Source: Dacryopinax spathularia
Taxonomy: Eukaryota > Basidiomycota > Dacrymycetes > Dacrymycetales > Dacrymycetaceae
Direction: 5' to 3'
Assembly: GCA_037974965.1 (NCBI GenBank)
Contig: JBBPFI010000009.1
Span: 806,001-870,000, forward strand
DNA: 64,000 bases
Below the pieces are notes generated by a model, which was not told where the DNA came from, searched no databases, and saw only the letters and a list, made by a program, of their open reading frames with translations. The position numbers and the translations under genes are program-made. Shown here piece after piece: positions 42,821 through 57,988 of the stretch. Position 1 is the stretch's first letter. Each line of letters starts with the position of its first letter.

Positions 42821-43576
42821 GAAAGAACGTGCGACGTGATGAAGAGGAGCATACAGTAGGCCGGTGTTCGAGATTGGGATGCAAGCATTGACGCTTCTTC
42901 TGCTGGTAGATGATGCGAGAACACCTCTCTTCGGAATGGTATGTAGAAGATTGCGGTATTGAAGGAAGATAGATTAGATGGTCAGACAGGCAAAATGGTT
43001 GATGTTCGATGTTGATTGTATCCCAAGCGGTAGATTATGAGGAGAAAGTGTATAGCAGGAGAGCAAGGGATAAAGAAGGCGTCAGTGGTGAGAGGAGAGT
43101 GGCAGGCAGCGAGCAATGACCGATATTCACGAGGCCGCGAAGTTGTGGGCCCTTGCCGAATCATCATTCACCGTCTCCACGGCGTGCGCGAATCCATCGA
43201 CTTCCAAATGGATGTCATTCCGACGGTATTGGCCTGTGCGCACACTCCTGCGGCATCAACGTGCAACTGCTGATGGTGCTCGGCAAATAGGGGATAGAGA
43301 GGGGATAGAGAAAATGGTATAAATATTGAGGTGTAATGGGCATACAGTTGACTCCCCAGCTTAACCCCAAAGCCGCCTTACCGCTCGCCAGGGTCGTCGC
43401 CCGCTTCTGACTCGGCCAAACGAGATTCCTCTCTCGAACGTGCCCCACCGCCTCCTCACCATTCCGCTAACAACCGCACACTCTCTCCAGTGTCGCTTCT
43501 CCCCCCCCACCATCGCTTACTCCTTAATACCCTTCCACCACCCACCCAGCGCAACCTAAACTATCACTAATTAACA
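42821..43576. promoter_or_regulatory. Divergent promoter region, PIH1-like / DAHP synthase
   Basis: About 0.75 kb between the two starts, or slightly less if the PIH1-like gene starts upstream. The end near DAHP synthase is pyrimidine-rich (about 43440-43560). No specific operator is recognised. Confidence 0.4.
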
Positions 43577-44939
<1,363 letters not shown>

Positions 44940-45108
44940 CCACCCAAACCCCATTGTAATCGGCGAGGCTGGACCCCGGCCCACCTCTCCTCCCCTCACG
45001 CTTGTATCAACATCTTCATCCCATGGGACATCGTGGTTGTATTGTGTAAATACCTAGACGCACACCCTCTTGGCATTGTCGTCCGACGCAGAATGAAAAC
45101 TTGCATTT

Positions 45109-48100
45109 CTATCTTGCCCATGCCTTGAGAATCTCTTCCACTGCGGTTGTGGTGATGGCTTCGTTCGGCAGCTGTCTGTTTCCAGTCATGCCGCTTGCAG
45201 CCTTGAGAAGCATGATTGCCACCCAAGCTGGTATCTGTGTTGCGACATGGGGTGATTGGCCCAATGCGTCAGAAGCCCCTCTAGCTCGCTCGCGAGCAGC
45301 GAGGATGACCTTCAACGGCGGGAAATTGAAGACCGTAAGGAAGAATGCCAACTCTCTTGCCAAGACATCTTCATCTACTTCGCCCATATCCTCCTCCGCG
45401 CGCATATCGGATTCCTCATCTGGCTCTGGATTATCTTCGCTTGGCGGGTCCCCTTTCAGCCCATGTCCGCGGATATATGCCCGCAAGGCGGCTCGGAATG
45501 TTCGGTCCCTTGTCAGGGAGGCCGCCGTCTTTTCAGCCTCAGATAACGCAGACTGTATCAAGCTGGGCCTGAGCGTGACGCTACGGTTGACACTCATACC
45601 CTCATCCGTAAAGTGGGAGAATAATGTGTCGTAAAGTGAGGCGGCAGTTCGCAGGCTTCGGATGTTGATGACCGCGTCCACAGAATCACCTGGGTGTCGA
45701 TAGCGAGATAAGAAAATCGACAAATATGTGTGGATCATGTTGAGCTTGTCCAACGCCAGACATTCGACCAATGCGGCATGAGCAAACGCAAAAAGGGCAT
45801 TTTCGGCAGGTGACGTGCCTACTTGCCGGCAGAGATATTTTGCAAAAGCGACAGTTCGCATAGAATGTGCTGGTGACTTCATGAAGTTGAAAAGGTGTTC
45901 TGTCACCTCGCGCTCCAACGGCTGCTCGGAAGGGAAATCCAGGGATAAAGTGTCCAGATAGGCGACGTTAGTGTGCAGATTGATGTTGCGTGTTCCTCGC
46001 ATGTCTTCCTCATAGGTAAGAAATCCGGGTTGGCGTTTCACCCACATGGTTTGATCCCGTAGCATGCTAGCCCGATGGCGAGCGTTCGTCAGGATCTCGA
46101 GAGTGAGCGGAGAATAGCGAGGGCTGTCCACTTCGAGCGTGACAATCTTCTCTATCTCTGGAAGGAGACTTGGAGCCATCATTCGAGAAGCAGTATCAGT
46201 GCTGCCCTCTCTCTTGCGCAGTCGGACTGGAAGTCCCACAATTTTTCCGGTATCCACGTCCCGCGTGATCAGACAACGCGGTTCCGCAGCAAGGACCCAG
46301 AGATGGCGCAATACTTGAGGGTGTGCACGGTTATCGGTGGCATTGTTCGGGAAGCGTGGGTAGAGAGAGGCAATAAGACAAGCGATGGCGGCATTGGAGT
46401 TGCCTAAAGTGTAGCGGCCATTGCCCAAGAAGAGCAATCCCAGTGAGAGATGAGTGGCCACGTGAGTACCATAGCGAACATTATTGTATTGGCCATGTGC
46501 GATACGGAGCCGTTGGAAGATGCTCAAGTCGCCGGTTCCAGCGGCCACCATAGCCATAGCAAGCTGGATGGCACCAACGCATTCTTTGTATGCAAAGCGC
46601 TTGATACGCTGATCATAACCCGTCATCGACAACGCCATGGCCTTGTTGGCGGCATCGTGAAGCATAGATAGGCGATTCAAGGCCTCAGGTTCAGCCGATC
46701 CAACATACCGCAGGCCGATGCCGAAGCAAAGGCCTGCGATGGTGTACATGTATGCAAGACTTGTCGGGTCGTCCAGCTGCGCCAATACTTGGCCACTGTT
46801 AGAGCCATTTTTCAACCGGCGAGCGAGGAACTCAGGCAGATTAGCGTAGAGCCATTCGACCTTGAGCGACACAGCATTCCACATGATTACAGACCGTGCA
46901 ATAGTCCGAAGCATGATGAGGTAGGGCGCATAGTGAGTAAGTTCCTCTCGTGTCTTCGGGGGACGGAGCAAATCCGCTATATCTTGCCTCTCGGTTCGCA
47001 TGAACATGAGCATGATAGCAGTTATAGCAGCCGGCGCAGTAATCGTAACATCGAAACTAGGCTTCTGGTACTTGACTTGGGTGATAGACGGACATTCTCC
47101 ATGAATAAGGGTTTGAAGTTGCTGTACCATTGCCATGTCCGCTGGGTTGGACTGTGCGCCCTTGCCCACCATGATGAAGCCAAGCGCGAAGCCTGCGGAG
47201 AGCGCGTACGACTCCGGATGCTCATCGATCTGGCCGGGCTTGACAAGATCCCTACGGGAGATCTCTTTCAAGGCTACCCTGGCCATCCGGCGATTCCGAG
47301 TCCCCAAGTATAGGAGGCCCAGCCCCATGAGGCCAGCCGCCTGGGTGAGGACCGGGATATTCAGCTCGGCGGAGTTGGGGGGGAGGAGAGCTGGCGTGTG
47401 AACTGATATCATCTGGGTCACAGTTTCGTTACCGGTTCCACAATGCGCCGCAGCCAACCCTAAGAGGACAGCAATCGTAGTAAAATTATGCTTGGGAGCG
47501 AGATAACCGAAAGCTTGGAAGGGAAGCATTGAGCGTAAATGGCCGGTGAGACCAAGCCCGAAGATGAAGCCGGCATGTTTGGATGATAGTTCAGGCGGCT
47601 TGTTAAGGAGTATGACCCAGGAGTAGTCCACACCTTCAGAGGCGGGTGCAATACGTAGCGCAGCTGCGACTGCGTTGTGGAACTCGGTCCAATATCTCAC
47701 ATCGTCAGTAAGCCTTGCTCCATCCAAATTCAGTACACTGCCCTGAGGCAGTATCTTGACAGAGAACTCCAAGGGTGGCAGAGTATAACTGTCGGCCTGA
47801 GCTGTGGGGACTGTGGCGAAAGTAAGCGCCGCCCTGCCGAAGGGAAGAGACAGCGTGCGCTCCGCAATGCGCAAAAGGAGCATTTGATGCTCGTTGGCAA
47901 GGTCGTGTTCGGTGGCGTCCGGCCGATCCTGAACACGGATGACACATGTTCGCGAAGATCGCAACATCGTCTCGACTTCACGCAGTCGATAGTCTTCTGG
48001 GAAGCGGACATCTGTGAAATGCCGAACTCGGGGATCTCCAACACCGGTAGTCTCTTCTTTCGCCCGACCTGCGAGACTGACATAGGCCTCACCATATAGT

Positions 48101-51100
48101 TTCGCAATGCTATGTTGATGGTCATGATCGGGCTATGGAAGATCAGGTCTTGCAGCACTACATTCAGAAAGAAGGCATACCTCGTTTCTCTGCTTGAAAC
48201 TTTCGGTCATATTGAGAACCTTGTCGGGCCCGAACATTGTCATTGCCAAGTCGTCTCGCCCACTGAGCTGATAAAACCGTCGGGGAGCAGTGCTGGGTGG
48301 CCGGTAACGTGTCTTGCGCAATGCTTCCCAGAGGGGAAGCGATATACCGATTGGTATCGTGTTCAGTTGCTCGGGTGAGAGTCCATACAGAGACATCAAG
48401 TGTACAGCGAGAGAAATATGTAGAGCGCCGTCCTGAGAACTACGGAGAGCACCATAGATCTCTAGCAGCATGGAAGAGCGCCGACAAGGATCGGCGGTGC
48501 CCATCAGACTGGAGATCTTCAGTCCGAAGAGCTTGCCGATTTGGTTGAGACTGAAGTAAGGTTGTTGGGATGGCATGGTGAAGTACGAGCCGAGATAAGC
48601 CATCAGGTCGGGAGGCGGAAAGTCTAAACGACGATCAACTGAGGTAGACTCCAAAGCTATCATTGGGGAGTGAGCAGGGAGATCTGGAGCAACGGCGATG
48701 CAAGTTACTCACAGCGTTCGGTCAGCCAAGTCCCATCCACAGCTGATGGACACTCTCGCACCCAATATTGAGCCCATTCTCCCTGTACGACCTTAGCAAA
48801 GCGCATGACAAGGCGCACAATCTGGCGAAGCTCTTCAGTTTTGGTCGTATACGTTTTGTAGTCCTCCGCAAGCAAATGTAGCGCAAGAAGCAGAGGTGCA
48901 GTATATGGCGAAATTAGTTGGCGTTCTACGTCGGGAGCGGGCAGCGCGGGAACTTGGATAGGAAGGTGGAGATCTTGGAGACACGGATCGGCCAACATGA
49001 TAGCGTGTGTGGCGGTTTTTGATAGTCGATCCCAGATTGACGGCACGGCTGTATCGTCCGCATGTTCAGTGTAGGGCGCCTCGCCGGGAAGAAAGCTGTC
49101 CAGGAGCACGTTGCAGAAGCACTCGAAATCATCTTCGCCATGTTGCAGGTGGCTCTTCTCCTTAAGCCATTTGCGGAGAACCGCGAATGACTCACTTCGC
49201 GGCAAAGCGAGACACACTGCTTCGACGGCGGATTTCGTCGTCGCAGAGGCTGGTGTCAGGTCAAGCGGGAGAACTACCTTCTCATCGTCTTGCAGGAGGA
49301 AAGTGACGGAGTTGCCGTGAGCCCCTTGAATGCCAACCGCGTGGATTTCGTCAGCCTCCCACATGTCGTCGGGGTCGACCAATTTCAGCCCGTAGGACAC
49401 GGAGGTGTAAGGGTGGAATTTCTGGAATATGCGGAAGTGGAGTATGGCCTCGTTCGTCAAATGTACCTGTACCGAGCCATTAGGCACCACCAGCACAAGA
49501 TCGCTGATGTCGGTTCGAGTGGCATTCACAACCGTCGCAGCAAGTGCAGAGAGGCCTTTTAGCTTATGACAGCTCAGATGGTCGGCATGGCGTTGCAGCT
49601 CATATATAGATAGCCTGTGGTCGGGTAATAAGATGGCCAGAAGACTATGGGTTTCTCGAATGTCGAAAAGGTGGAAGCCAATGTGCTTCGGGCTGAACAA
49701 AGAGGTTATTCGCAGTTCTCTACGATCACCGATGCACTCACGATAGGTCGCTGACATTCTCAATCAGCTGAATTGGGTGCATTGCGTATTCCGGCAGCAT
49801 CTTCTCTTCTTCCGGTTCTGGTTGAGATCTCGGGGGAAGACTTTGCTGGGGAGCAGTAAGTCGATCTTGCGGTCTGCGGAGCTGGGGGTAGACGGCTTCT
49901 CCATTTTGTTTGGGATTCGTGGCAGCAGCAGCAGCTTGGAAGGTCCGTGCGTCCACGGGGGTTTTGGCAGTGCTGAAGACACGCATTGCATTCCGGCCTT
50001 CCGCTGCATTCGACGGGCGGATGGAGGACACGCGCCGATCACGATCGCCAGGTCCCAGCGGTCCGCCGAGACCTTTCTTTGACTTTCGACGGTCCAATGT
50101 CTGCCGACGATGTTCCACAGGCTCCCCAACCGCCGGGTCATTCCCATTGGTGTTGCCGTTCGAAACCGATAGCATGAGCCAAATGCACAGTTGCTGCTTC
50201 AGAGCATTGTGAGTGACCGCAATTGGATCGGGTATCGTAGTTCTGTCCGCTGCCCAAATCAGGATGTCTGAAGGGCTTAGTGGAGCAGTCGAGGCCAGAT
50301 TGCCGCGCAAAGCAGGAGGTGGGCCGGCGCTCACGTGCCAGTTATCTTCCGAGAAGACATAGCGCCCATAGAAAATTTCTCCCATGACAGAAGGCGCAAC
50401 AGGAATTGGGCGAAGCTCGTCGAAAGGATGTGATAAACTGTACAAAGCCGGGAGGTTTTCGGCACCAGCGGCGTCGGTCGGATCGGCTTCTCGTTGCATC
50501 ACAAGACCGGAGGGATACAAAGGCCAGGCGGAGTTGACGAGAAACGGCAGGTTGACAGTGTACTCGTCCCCAGACGGAAAGTAGATTTGAGTGATATCTC
50601 GTAGAAAGATGCATACACCTCTTTGGAGGGTTAGGCTCTTCCAAGCTTGCTGGCCTGTGGTCGATATAGGGCCGCTATGCTCTCGTTGCCTGGAACCATA
50701 CATCGCGGCATGGAAGAGACCAAAGGTGTGGTCTTCCTCCTTCTCCTTTCCTTTCTCTGTAGACCCCGTGATGGGTACGGCATCCTGCTCTGCCTTCGCA
50801 GGTGCTGACGCCGGAAACCATCCCCAGCACACGTGTCGCACGACTCCCTCATCTCCTTCGTGCTCGAAATTCCATTGTCGCAGGAGCGTCACGCCATCAT
50901 AGTGTAGCACCGTTCGATCGAACCACGTGAGTGCTTCACATGATGTAGGCGACGATGGCGACCTTGAGCTGATTGTTCGGGGCGTGGAGGATGGGCATGA
51001 TGGCGAGAGGACGGAGCGGATCTGCTGTAGCAAGGGCGAAGCGGAGGGGAACGGTGCAGACGAGCCCGACGGATCTCGCAAGCGCTCATAATACGCCTCT

Positions 51101-51132
51101 GCCGGAGAGGGTATTGGGTCGTATTCGCGCAT
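45109..51132 (-). CDS. APC1: Anaphase-promoting complex subunit 1 (APC1)
   Basis: Largest scaffold of the APC/C ubiquitin ligase that triggers anaphase and mitotic exit. Minus-strand exons: 51132-49742, 49692-48713, 48656-48181, 48132-45109; about 1956 residues, near the human length. The N-terminal half contains the WD40-type region. Conserved middle motifs include HFTDVRFPEDYRLREVE and LLNKPPELSSKHAGFIFGLG. A proteasome/cyclosome repeat array follows (HAGFIFGLGLTGHL, TIAVLLGLAAAHCGTGN, QAAGLMGLGLLYLGT, YALSAGFALGFIMVGKG, ATHLSLGLLFLGNGRYTLG), typical of APC1 and Rpn1/2. The first intron is read as 49 nt; a 22-nt alternative also restores frame but is unlikely. Start MREYDPIPSP is the first ATG in the open frame. 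Confidence 0.95.
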
Positions 51133-51369
51133 TATCGACTTCGTACGTGCATTGTCGAGTTTCGATGTCGTCGAGAGCGTGTTCGCCCGCGACGCTTGTG
51201 ACAGTCGCGTCGACAATCAGGGTCTTTGAGTACGCGTCACACGCGCGACTCTCTACGGGCAAGAACATGATTCTGGACAATCTGCTAGACAGCAGTCTGA
51301 GGGAAAGATTTATGATGGTATAGTGCTAATTGCCTGATAATACTACGAGAACATGGGTACACAAGAAGT

Positions 51370-53840
51370 CTAGAACAAGCCCAGCAGGTCTTCCTGAGGC
51401 TTCGACGGTACAGCAGGTCCATTCGAAACAGGCGCGGATGTCGGAGCGGTAGGGAATATTGGTGCAGCAGACATAGCCATGGGTGAAGTTGCAACGGGTG
51501 GTTGCGTAGGTGCAGTCAAAGTGGCAGAGCCGAAGATGGATGCGAGGTCGTCGAGTGGGTTGGCGGATGTCAGCACCTTCTGACCCGCGCCAGACTGCAT
51601 GATAGCAGCTGTTGTAGCGGCGAGGCCTGTTGGCTCGCCTTCGGTGGCAACGGCTTCGTCGAAATCTAGCAAATTCTCCGCTTGCTGACCTGCCACAAGC
51701 GTTTGCAACGCCTTCTCCCGAATGACCTCGTCTTCTTGCCTGCATGCCAAGTTCAGTACCAGATCACCAGGATTGTAGCATACACATACCCTTCGATCTT
51801 GCGATGGACGGCGTCGGCGCCTAATCGTCCCCGACCCACGAAAGTATCAGCTGGCTTGTGGTACACACTCGCCAGTGAGCCGATCTCCCCAAGAAGCTCC
51901 TCCAATATGGCTGGCGGTACGGTAGTTTGTGCAAGCGTGATAGGCGGCCTTGATGCCAAGATTACGGCCTGGAGGAATGTGAGCGTAAGTTTGTATGTGA
52001 AAGTGCCCTGTACGTGCCTTAGCCGCATTAGGGTCAGTAGAAAGCAATCGCCAGTAGATATACGCGCGATCCCGAACATCAGGACTCTCGCAATCTTTGG
52101 TCGCAGTTTCCAAGACCTTCGAAACAACACCTTGTGCACTGTCCGGCTTCTTCATATACAGCTTGACTACAGCAGTCAGGGTCTGAAGCTGGACTTGGTA
52201 TGCCTCCTCCAGGAAGCTATCGACAAAGACGCCCAACAGCTCGCTGGCATTGTCGATTTTCTCTGCGTACTCGCCGATGATCCAGATTAACGATGCCTTG
52301 GCTTCGGGTTCATCCAGCTCGTCCAGATTAGCACAGAGAGTCGGGATGACGCCCTCATAGCTATGTGGGTACTTTCGGAATATGTCCTGCATTGGCAATT
52401 AGACACTGTTAGGAATGGTGGTTCTATGATTAGGCGCACCTTCATGACTACCACAGCCTCCTGCACGACATAGCTCACCCGTGTATTGATCAACTCCAGT
52501 AATACCTGTACGCATCGCCCAGCTGAAGTTTCGAGCTTGATTGCGCATTGTCCAATAGCCTTGATGGCCCGTCGCACGAAGTCCACATCAACCTCGGAAG
52601 CATACTCCTTCAACTCGCTCAGTAACGTATCCACGTTCTTCTCCTGCACAAGTCGGATCATAATGTCGAGTTTCTCGACCTTGACGTATGGCGGATCATT
52701 ATATTTGCAGAAGAAGACCCTCATCTCGTTTTGTAGGATATCGGGTCGTTTTTGGAGGAGCAGGTTGATATTACGAAGGGCGACCCATTGAACTTCGGGC
52801 GCGGAGGAGACGAGAGTGACGAGGGGAGGGGCCATTTTCTTAATGATTTGCTTGAGGAGGTCTTCACGAGTCAACGAGCGCATATGGACCATGATAACCT
52901 AGCATATATGTTAGCTGGAAGCAAATATCATTCCAGAAGTTACCGACCTTGACCGCTGCGAGGACCACGCTTCCATTCGCATGTTGGAATTGTGGCAGCA
53001 CTCGCTCGCATATATGCTCGCTCTCCTTCTCATCCACAGCCTTGTACCGAGCCAGGCAGTTCAGGATAGCTACCCGACCCCATTCCGAACATTCGCCCAA
53101 TGCGATCAGAAGCTTGCCAAGAACGTTGGGAGTGATGATGAAGCTTGCTTGTGACGGAACAGGCGAGTTTTCGGTCACATTCAGGACGGCAGTGGCGTGG
53201 ATATCTGTGAGGGCTGTTACGGCGTTGGCTACGACCATCGGGTTACTGTCAGCCACCATCCCTTGCAGTTGACCAATGAAGCCATGCTCGATGGCGAGTT
53301 CTGGCTTCAGATCGTATAGCTTCGCCACGCATAGACACGCCGTCTTGCGAACATACGGGTTCTCATCGCGCAAGCACTTCTGTAACGGGTCGCTCAGGTA
53401 GTCGATGATCTTCTCTGCTCGCAGCATGCCCATCGTTCGTATTGCCAAAGCGCGAACAAGCGGGTTGGGATCATCAGCGTCCTACCGGCATGGTTAGCGT
53501 CGGCCGTCGTAGGCTGAAAGATAGACGCACCTTGACAAAAGTGTTGACAGCTAGAATGACAAGCTCCGGCTGTGTTTTGGCATAGTTCATAAGATATAGG
53601 TACACAAGCTTCTTCTGCTCGAGATCGTCCGTCTGCATGTTCTTCAGGACGTCGGGAAATAGACCGCTGACGTCTTTGCCAACAGTCATGTTGGCAATAA
53701 CCCGCTTGATCGCATCTTTCCGTCGGTCGCGGTACTCGCTATTTAGATCATTCCTCAGCTCGTAGTTCTCGCCTGATTCAGGTTAGTGGGGTCGGAAGGT
53801 GCCTGACACGGTAACACCCACCCTTCTTAGGCGCGTTCAT
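51370..53840 (-). CDS. Beta-adaptin of AP-1 (or AP-2) clathrin adaptor
   Basis: Large subunit of a heterotetrameric clathrin adaptor at the trans-Golgi, endosome or plasma membrane. Exons: 53840-53822, 53772-53531, 53481-52948, 52898-52440, 52386-52018, 51968-51790, 51739-51370; 723 residues. The trunk is nearly full-length ([32 protein letters not shown], here shortened to its start [66 protein letters not shown]). After YHKPADTF comes a hinge with the clathrin-box-like LLDFDE, and the protein ends DLLGLF. The C-terminal ear (appendage) domain of animal beta-adaptins is absent, as in yeast-type beta subunits. The intron 52017-51969 has a GC donor (AAG|GCACGT). AP-1 is the more likely complex, but AP-2 cannot be excluded. 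Confidence 0.93.
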
Positions 53841-54167
53841 TTTGGTGTACCACGAACGGGATCCAACTGCGGCTCCTAATAACGCCTATATTCCTTTCGT
53901 ACTTGCAGGTTGGAATGAAGAGATGTCGTAAGTGAAAGTATGTTCAGGCAAAGGAGGCTGGAGATCGACGAATGGACCGCGGTGCGTAGTCTGCGTACCC
54001 TCACACGCCGTCGTAACGTGAAGCGGATTCCTCGGACTCAAATCAATGTATGCCTTCCATAATAGGCAATGATGACTTTTTGCAATGCCGAGGACCCTAG
54101 CCCCGTCCCCTATGATAGTAGTTCTTCTTCAGCTCTTGGCACTGTCCCCCTTCCCTCAGCGACCATC
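53841..54167. promoter_or_regulatory. Divergent promoter region, beta-adaptin / DIM1
   Basis: Only about 330 bp separates the two start codons, so both genes probably share one nucleosome-depleted promoter. No clear TATA box or specific site is seen. Confidence 0.4.
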
Positions 54168-55329
<1,162 letters not shown>

Positions 55330-55446
55330 AGCGTTCTCATGGGTCGTCACTCCTGTACTCTTTTCCTCTTTCGCATTCATGTACGACCAGCCACGCATCC
55401 GCTACCCTATATAATACGATACACCTCCATTGTCTTTCTTACACTA

Positions 55447-57487
55447 TCATTTCTTGCCGGTCAGATCTTCCGTGTGGATCCACTTCTTCGGTATTCCTCT
55501 CTCCATCAGAAGGTCGCTTACGATCTTCAGCTGGTTGCCCTGCACCAGCACCTCAGATCCAGCATTTTTGCCAGGTAACGGAGTCACTGCGAACAGGTCA
55601 GCTTCTATAGATTCGCTTTCAACGGAACAGTCTCACCGGAAGTTGCCGACGCACACGCCTTGCGTAGCGATTCGGCGAGCTCGTCCGCGTCAATGTTGTA
55701 AGGTTCAAACCGCGTGACGAGGGTGATCACTCTCCTTCCCTGCCGAGTCTTCGCAGTTACCGAGATAGGAGCGAGCTGACCTTTCTTCACTACAGGCGGT
55801 TCGCCCTCCTTCACAGGGATGGCGTACCACGGCTGCATCTTTGCCTTGAGTCTGTCCAGAGCTTCTTCCCGCCGAATGAACTCCAGATCCTCGCCTTTCT
55901 TCAGCAGTGCTTCGCGCAAGAGATCGTCCAGGACGATGAAGCCTTGTTCTCGTGGATGGACAAGCGAGTGCTCCTTGACGTAGTCGAGGAATGCCGTGCG
56001 TACTTCAACGCCGTTGTAGAGCTCATCGGTGCTGCACAGGGGTAAGCCGTGATGACGGCACGTTGCGCCGCACAACATACCTTTGCTTCACCGCATCAAA
56101 CAGAGCAGTAGATGCTCCATGTGGTTTGTAGAGTTCCATGATACCCATGCCGTCTTTCTTAGACTTCTCCGTCTGTTTCTTCTCTTGCTCCTTCCGATTA
56201 GCATCCCTCTTTTCGGCGTCTGCGATGCTCTTGTAGGGCTTGTGTTGCGCGACTTCTGGATGAGAAGCGTTCACGGATGTCAACCACGTCTCGCCCTTGA
56301 TGTCCTTCGTCTTGATAAGCCCGTCCTTCTCCGCTGCCTTGAGGAATTTTGCGAGCTTCTTATACGAGGAACGTTTGATATCGGCTTCTGGAGGTGCGTT
56401 GTGAGGCCGGGCAGGAAGAATGTGCTGTGTGTACAGATTGCTTCCGATGATGGGAAATGAGGAAGCGGGCGACTTCGACAGATTTGTGGCAATAGCCTGG
56501 ACAAGCGCTGTCCTCAATATCGAGTCCACTTCTGCAATGGTATGAGCGCCTTGAGCCCACTTTGGGAAAATGCTTACCGTCCGCAGCAATCCGCTCTCCG
56601 CCATCCCTCGGAGTGGGATCATCGTCCGCGCCAGCATCAGCAGTCTGGGTCCCTGTTTCATCTGGCTTCTCCTCGCCAGTAACATCTCCAAGCGAGGTGG
56701 CTGCCATATGTGACGTGATTTCGGCAGGTTGCGTCGCTTCGTCTGGTAAGGATGCAGGTGGGTCGCTTTTGCTCCCCATCTCCCACAGATGATCCCGATA
56801 GACATGCAGCGTCAGGGCTGCTTTTCCCTTCATTCCTCTGCCCAACGACGACGGAGGAACAGCCATGGTTCCGACCGCAAGCGGAACATTTGAGCCAATA
56901 ACAGATACACCGACAATGTCGCCCTTTGCTACACCAGGCAGATCATCCTCGGTTTCGAGGACACCAGGTATCATTAGATCGGCTCCTTCAGACAGTTTCT
57001 CCACCACAAAGGCAGGAGTATGCAAGATGGGAACCAAATTTGGACGTTTCCAAAGGGTATAGACTGTGTTGATAAGCTTATATGAGCGATCAAGGACGGT
57101 GAGACAGAACATAGCCTAACCTGTAGGTGTCAATGCTGTGGATTGTTTGCCAACGGTGAACCACAATGGCTCTCCATCGGTAGATTGGTAGATGATCTAC
57201 GACAGATTTGAGTCCTGAACAGCAGCTGCATACATGGTCGTCCACGTACGCCAGGCTCTCCGCCCGATGACTTGAACTTGCGTGCTTGTAAGCCATCCGG
57301 CACGAGTTGATCACATTCTTCGGCCGTGAGCCGGAAAGTCGAGGCGACCTCGTTCTGTTTGGGTAAACAACTGTTAAGTCATTGAGAGCAGCAGAGAAAC
57401 AAAGGCAACACCTACTGCAAGCTTTCGCCTGTCGGAATTCCGAAGAGCTGATGATGTTTTGAGTTCCGCTGGAGACTTTTTGAACAT
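55447..57487 (-). CDS. TMA64: eIF2D (ligatin/Tma64), translation initiation and recycling factor
   Basis: eIF2D delivers tRNA to the P site independently of eIF2 and helps recycle 40S subunits. Exons: 57487-57416, 57354-57250, 57196-57121, 57063-56578, 56531-56081, 56031-55637, 55586-55447; 574 residues. The N-terminal DUF1947/PUA part has MFKKSPAELKTSSALRNSD and later TALTPTVYTLWKRPNLVP, DLMIPGV and KGDIVGVSVIG. A disordered acidic linker is followed by the winged-helix/SWIB region (YKKLAKFLKAAEKDGLIKTK). The C-terminal SUI1 (eIF1-like) domain has RRVITLVTRFEPYNID and ends WIHTEDLTGKK. Its stop is about 120 bp from that of DIM1, so the 3' ends probably overlap. Confidence 0.93.
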
Positions 57488-57988
57488 GGACGTGATGACG
57501 CTGGATGCAATTGATGCCGCGCGGAATTCACGCATTCGTCTGTGTGACGTGACATGCGGGTCCATCTCAGTGCTATCAGAACTTCGTCATCGCAGTCCGA
57601 ACGAGGGTGCATTGGTTAGCCAGCTATGTAGACATGTAAGGAGGACGTATGCCACCATGTACAGATCAAGATGACGCCGCGGGTAGCCATAATTAACAGC
57701 AGACACACTTGAAGAAGGGAACGCAAAGCGATAGACAATAGAGAGGGATAAAGAGCTTGCAGAATTAGTGGAATCATGCCTAATCGAGATATTCATCCAA
57801 ACGAATACGAAGGAAGCAAGGAAAGTTGGTGGCCAATAAAGGTGGTATCAACGTCTGGCGGGTCTTTTGGTCTACGTAGCCGTAGGAAGAAGAGAGAGAA
57901 GAGAGAGAAGGTGGATGTATACAGCATATGTGTTTATCGATCGAGTTTCAAGCGACTAGCCAGACGTCAATCATGCTGTATCCCGTAA
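57488..57988. other. Intergenic region between eIF2D and Kin4-like genes
   Basis: About 0.5 kb holding the eIF2D promoter and the 3' side of the kinase gene, both on the minus strand. I see no other feature. Confidence 0.5.

Noticed and set aside
49714-49740. A 22-nt intron in APC1 ending at the nearer TAG acceptor
   Set aside because: It restores frame, but a 22-nt intron is below the size the spliceosome handles in fungi. A CAG 27 nt further on gives a normal 49-nt intron and also keeps the frame.
51086-51280. Upstream N-terminal extension of APC1
   Set aside because: The in-frame extension lacks an ATG, and the other frame with ATG (MFLPVESRACDAYS) does not connect without an unsupported splice.
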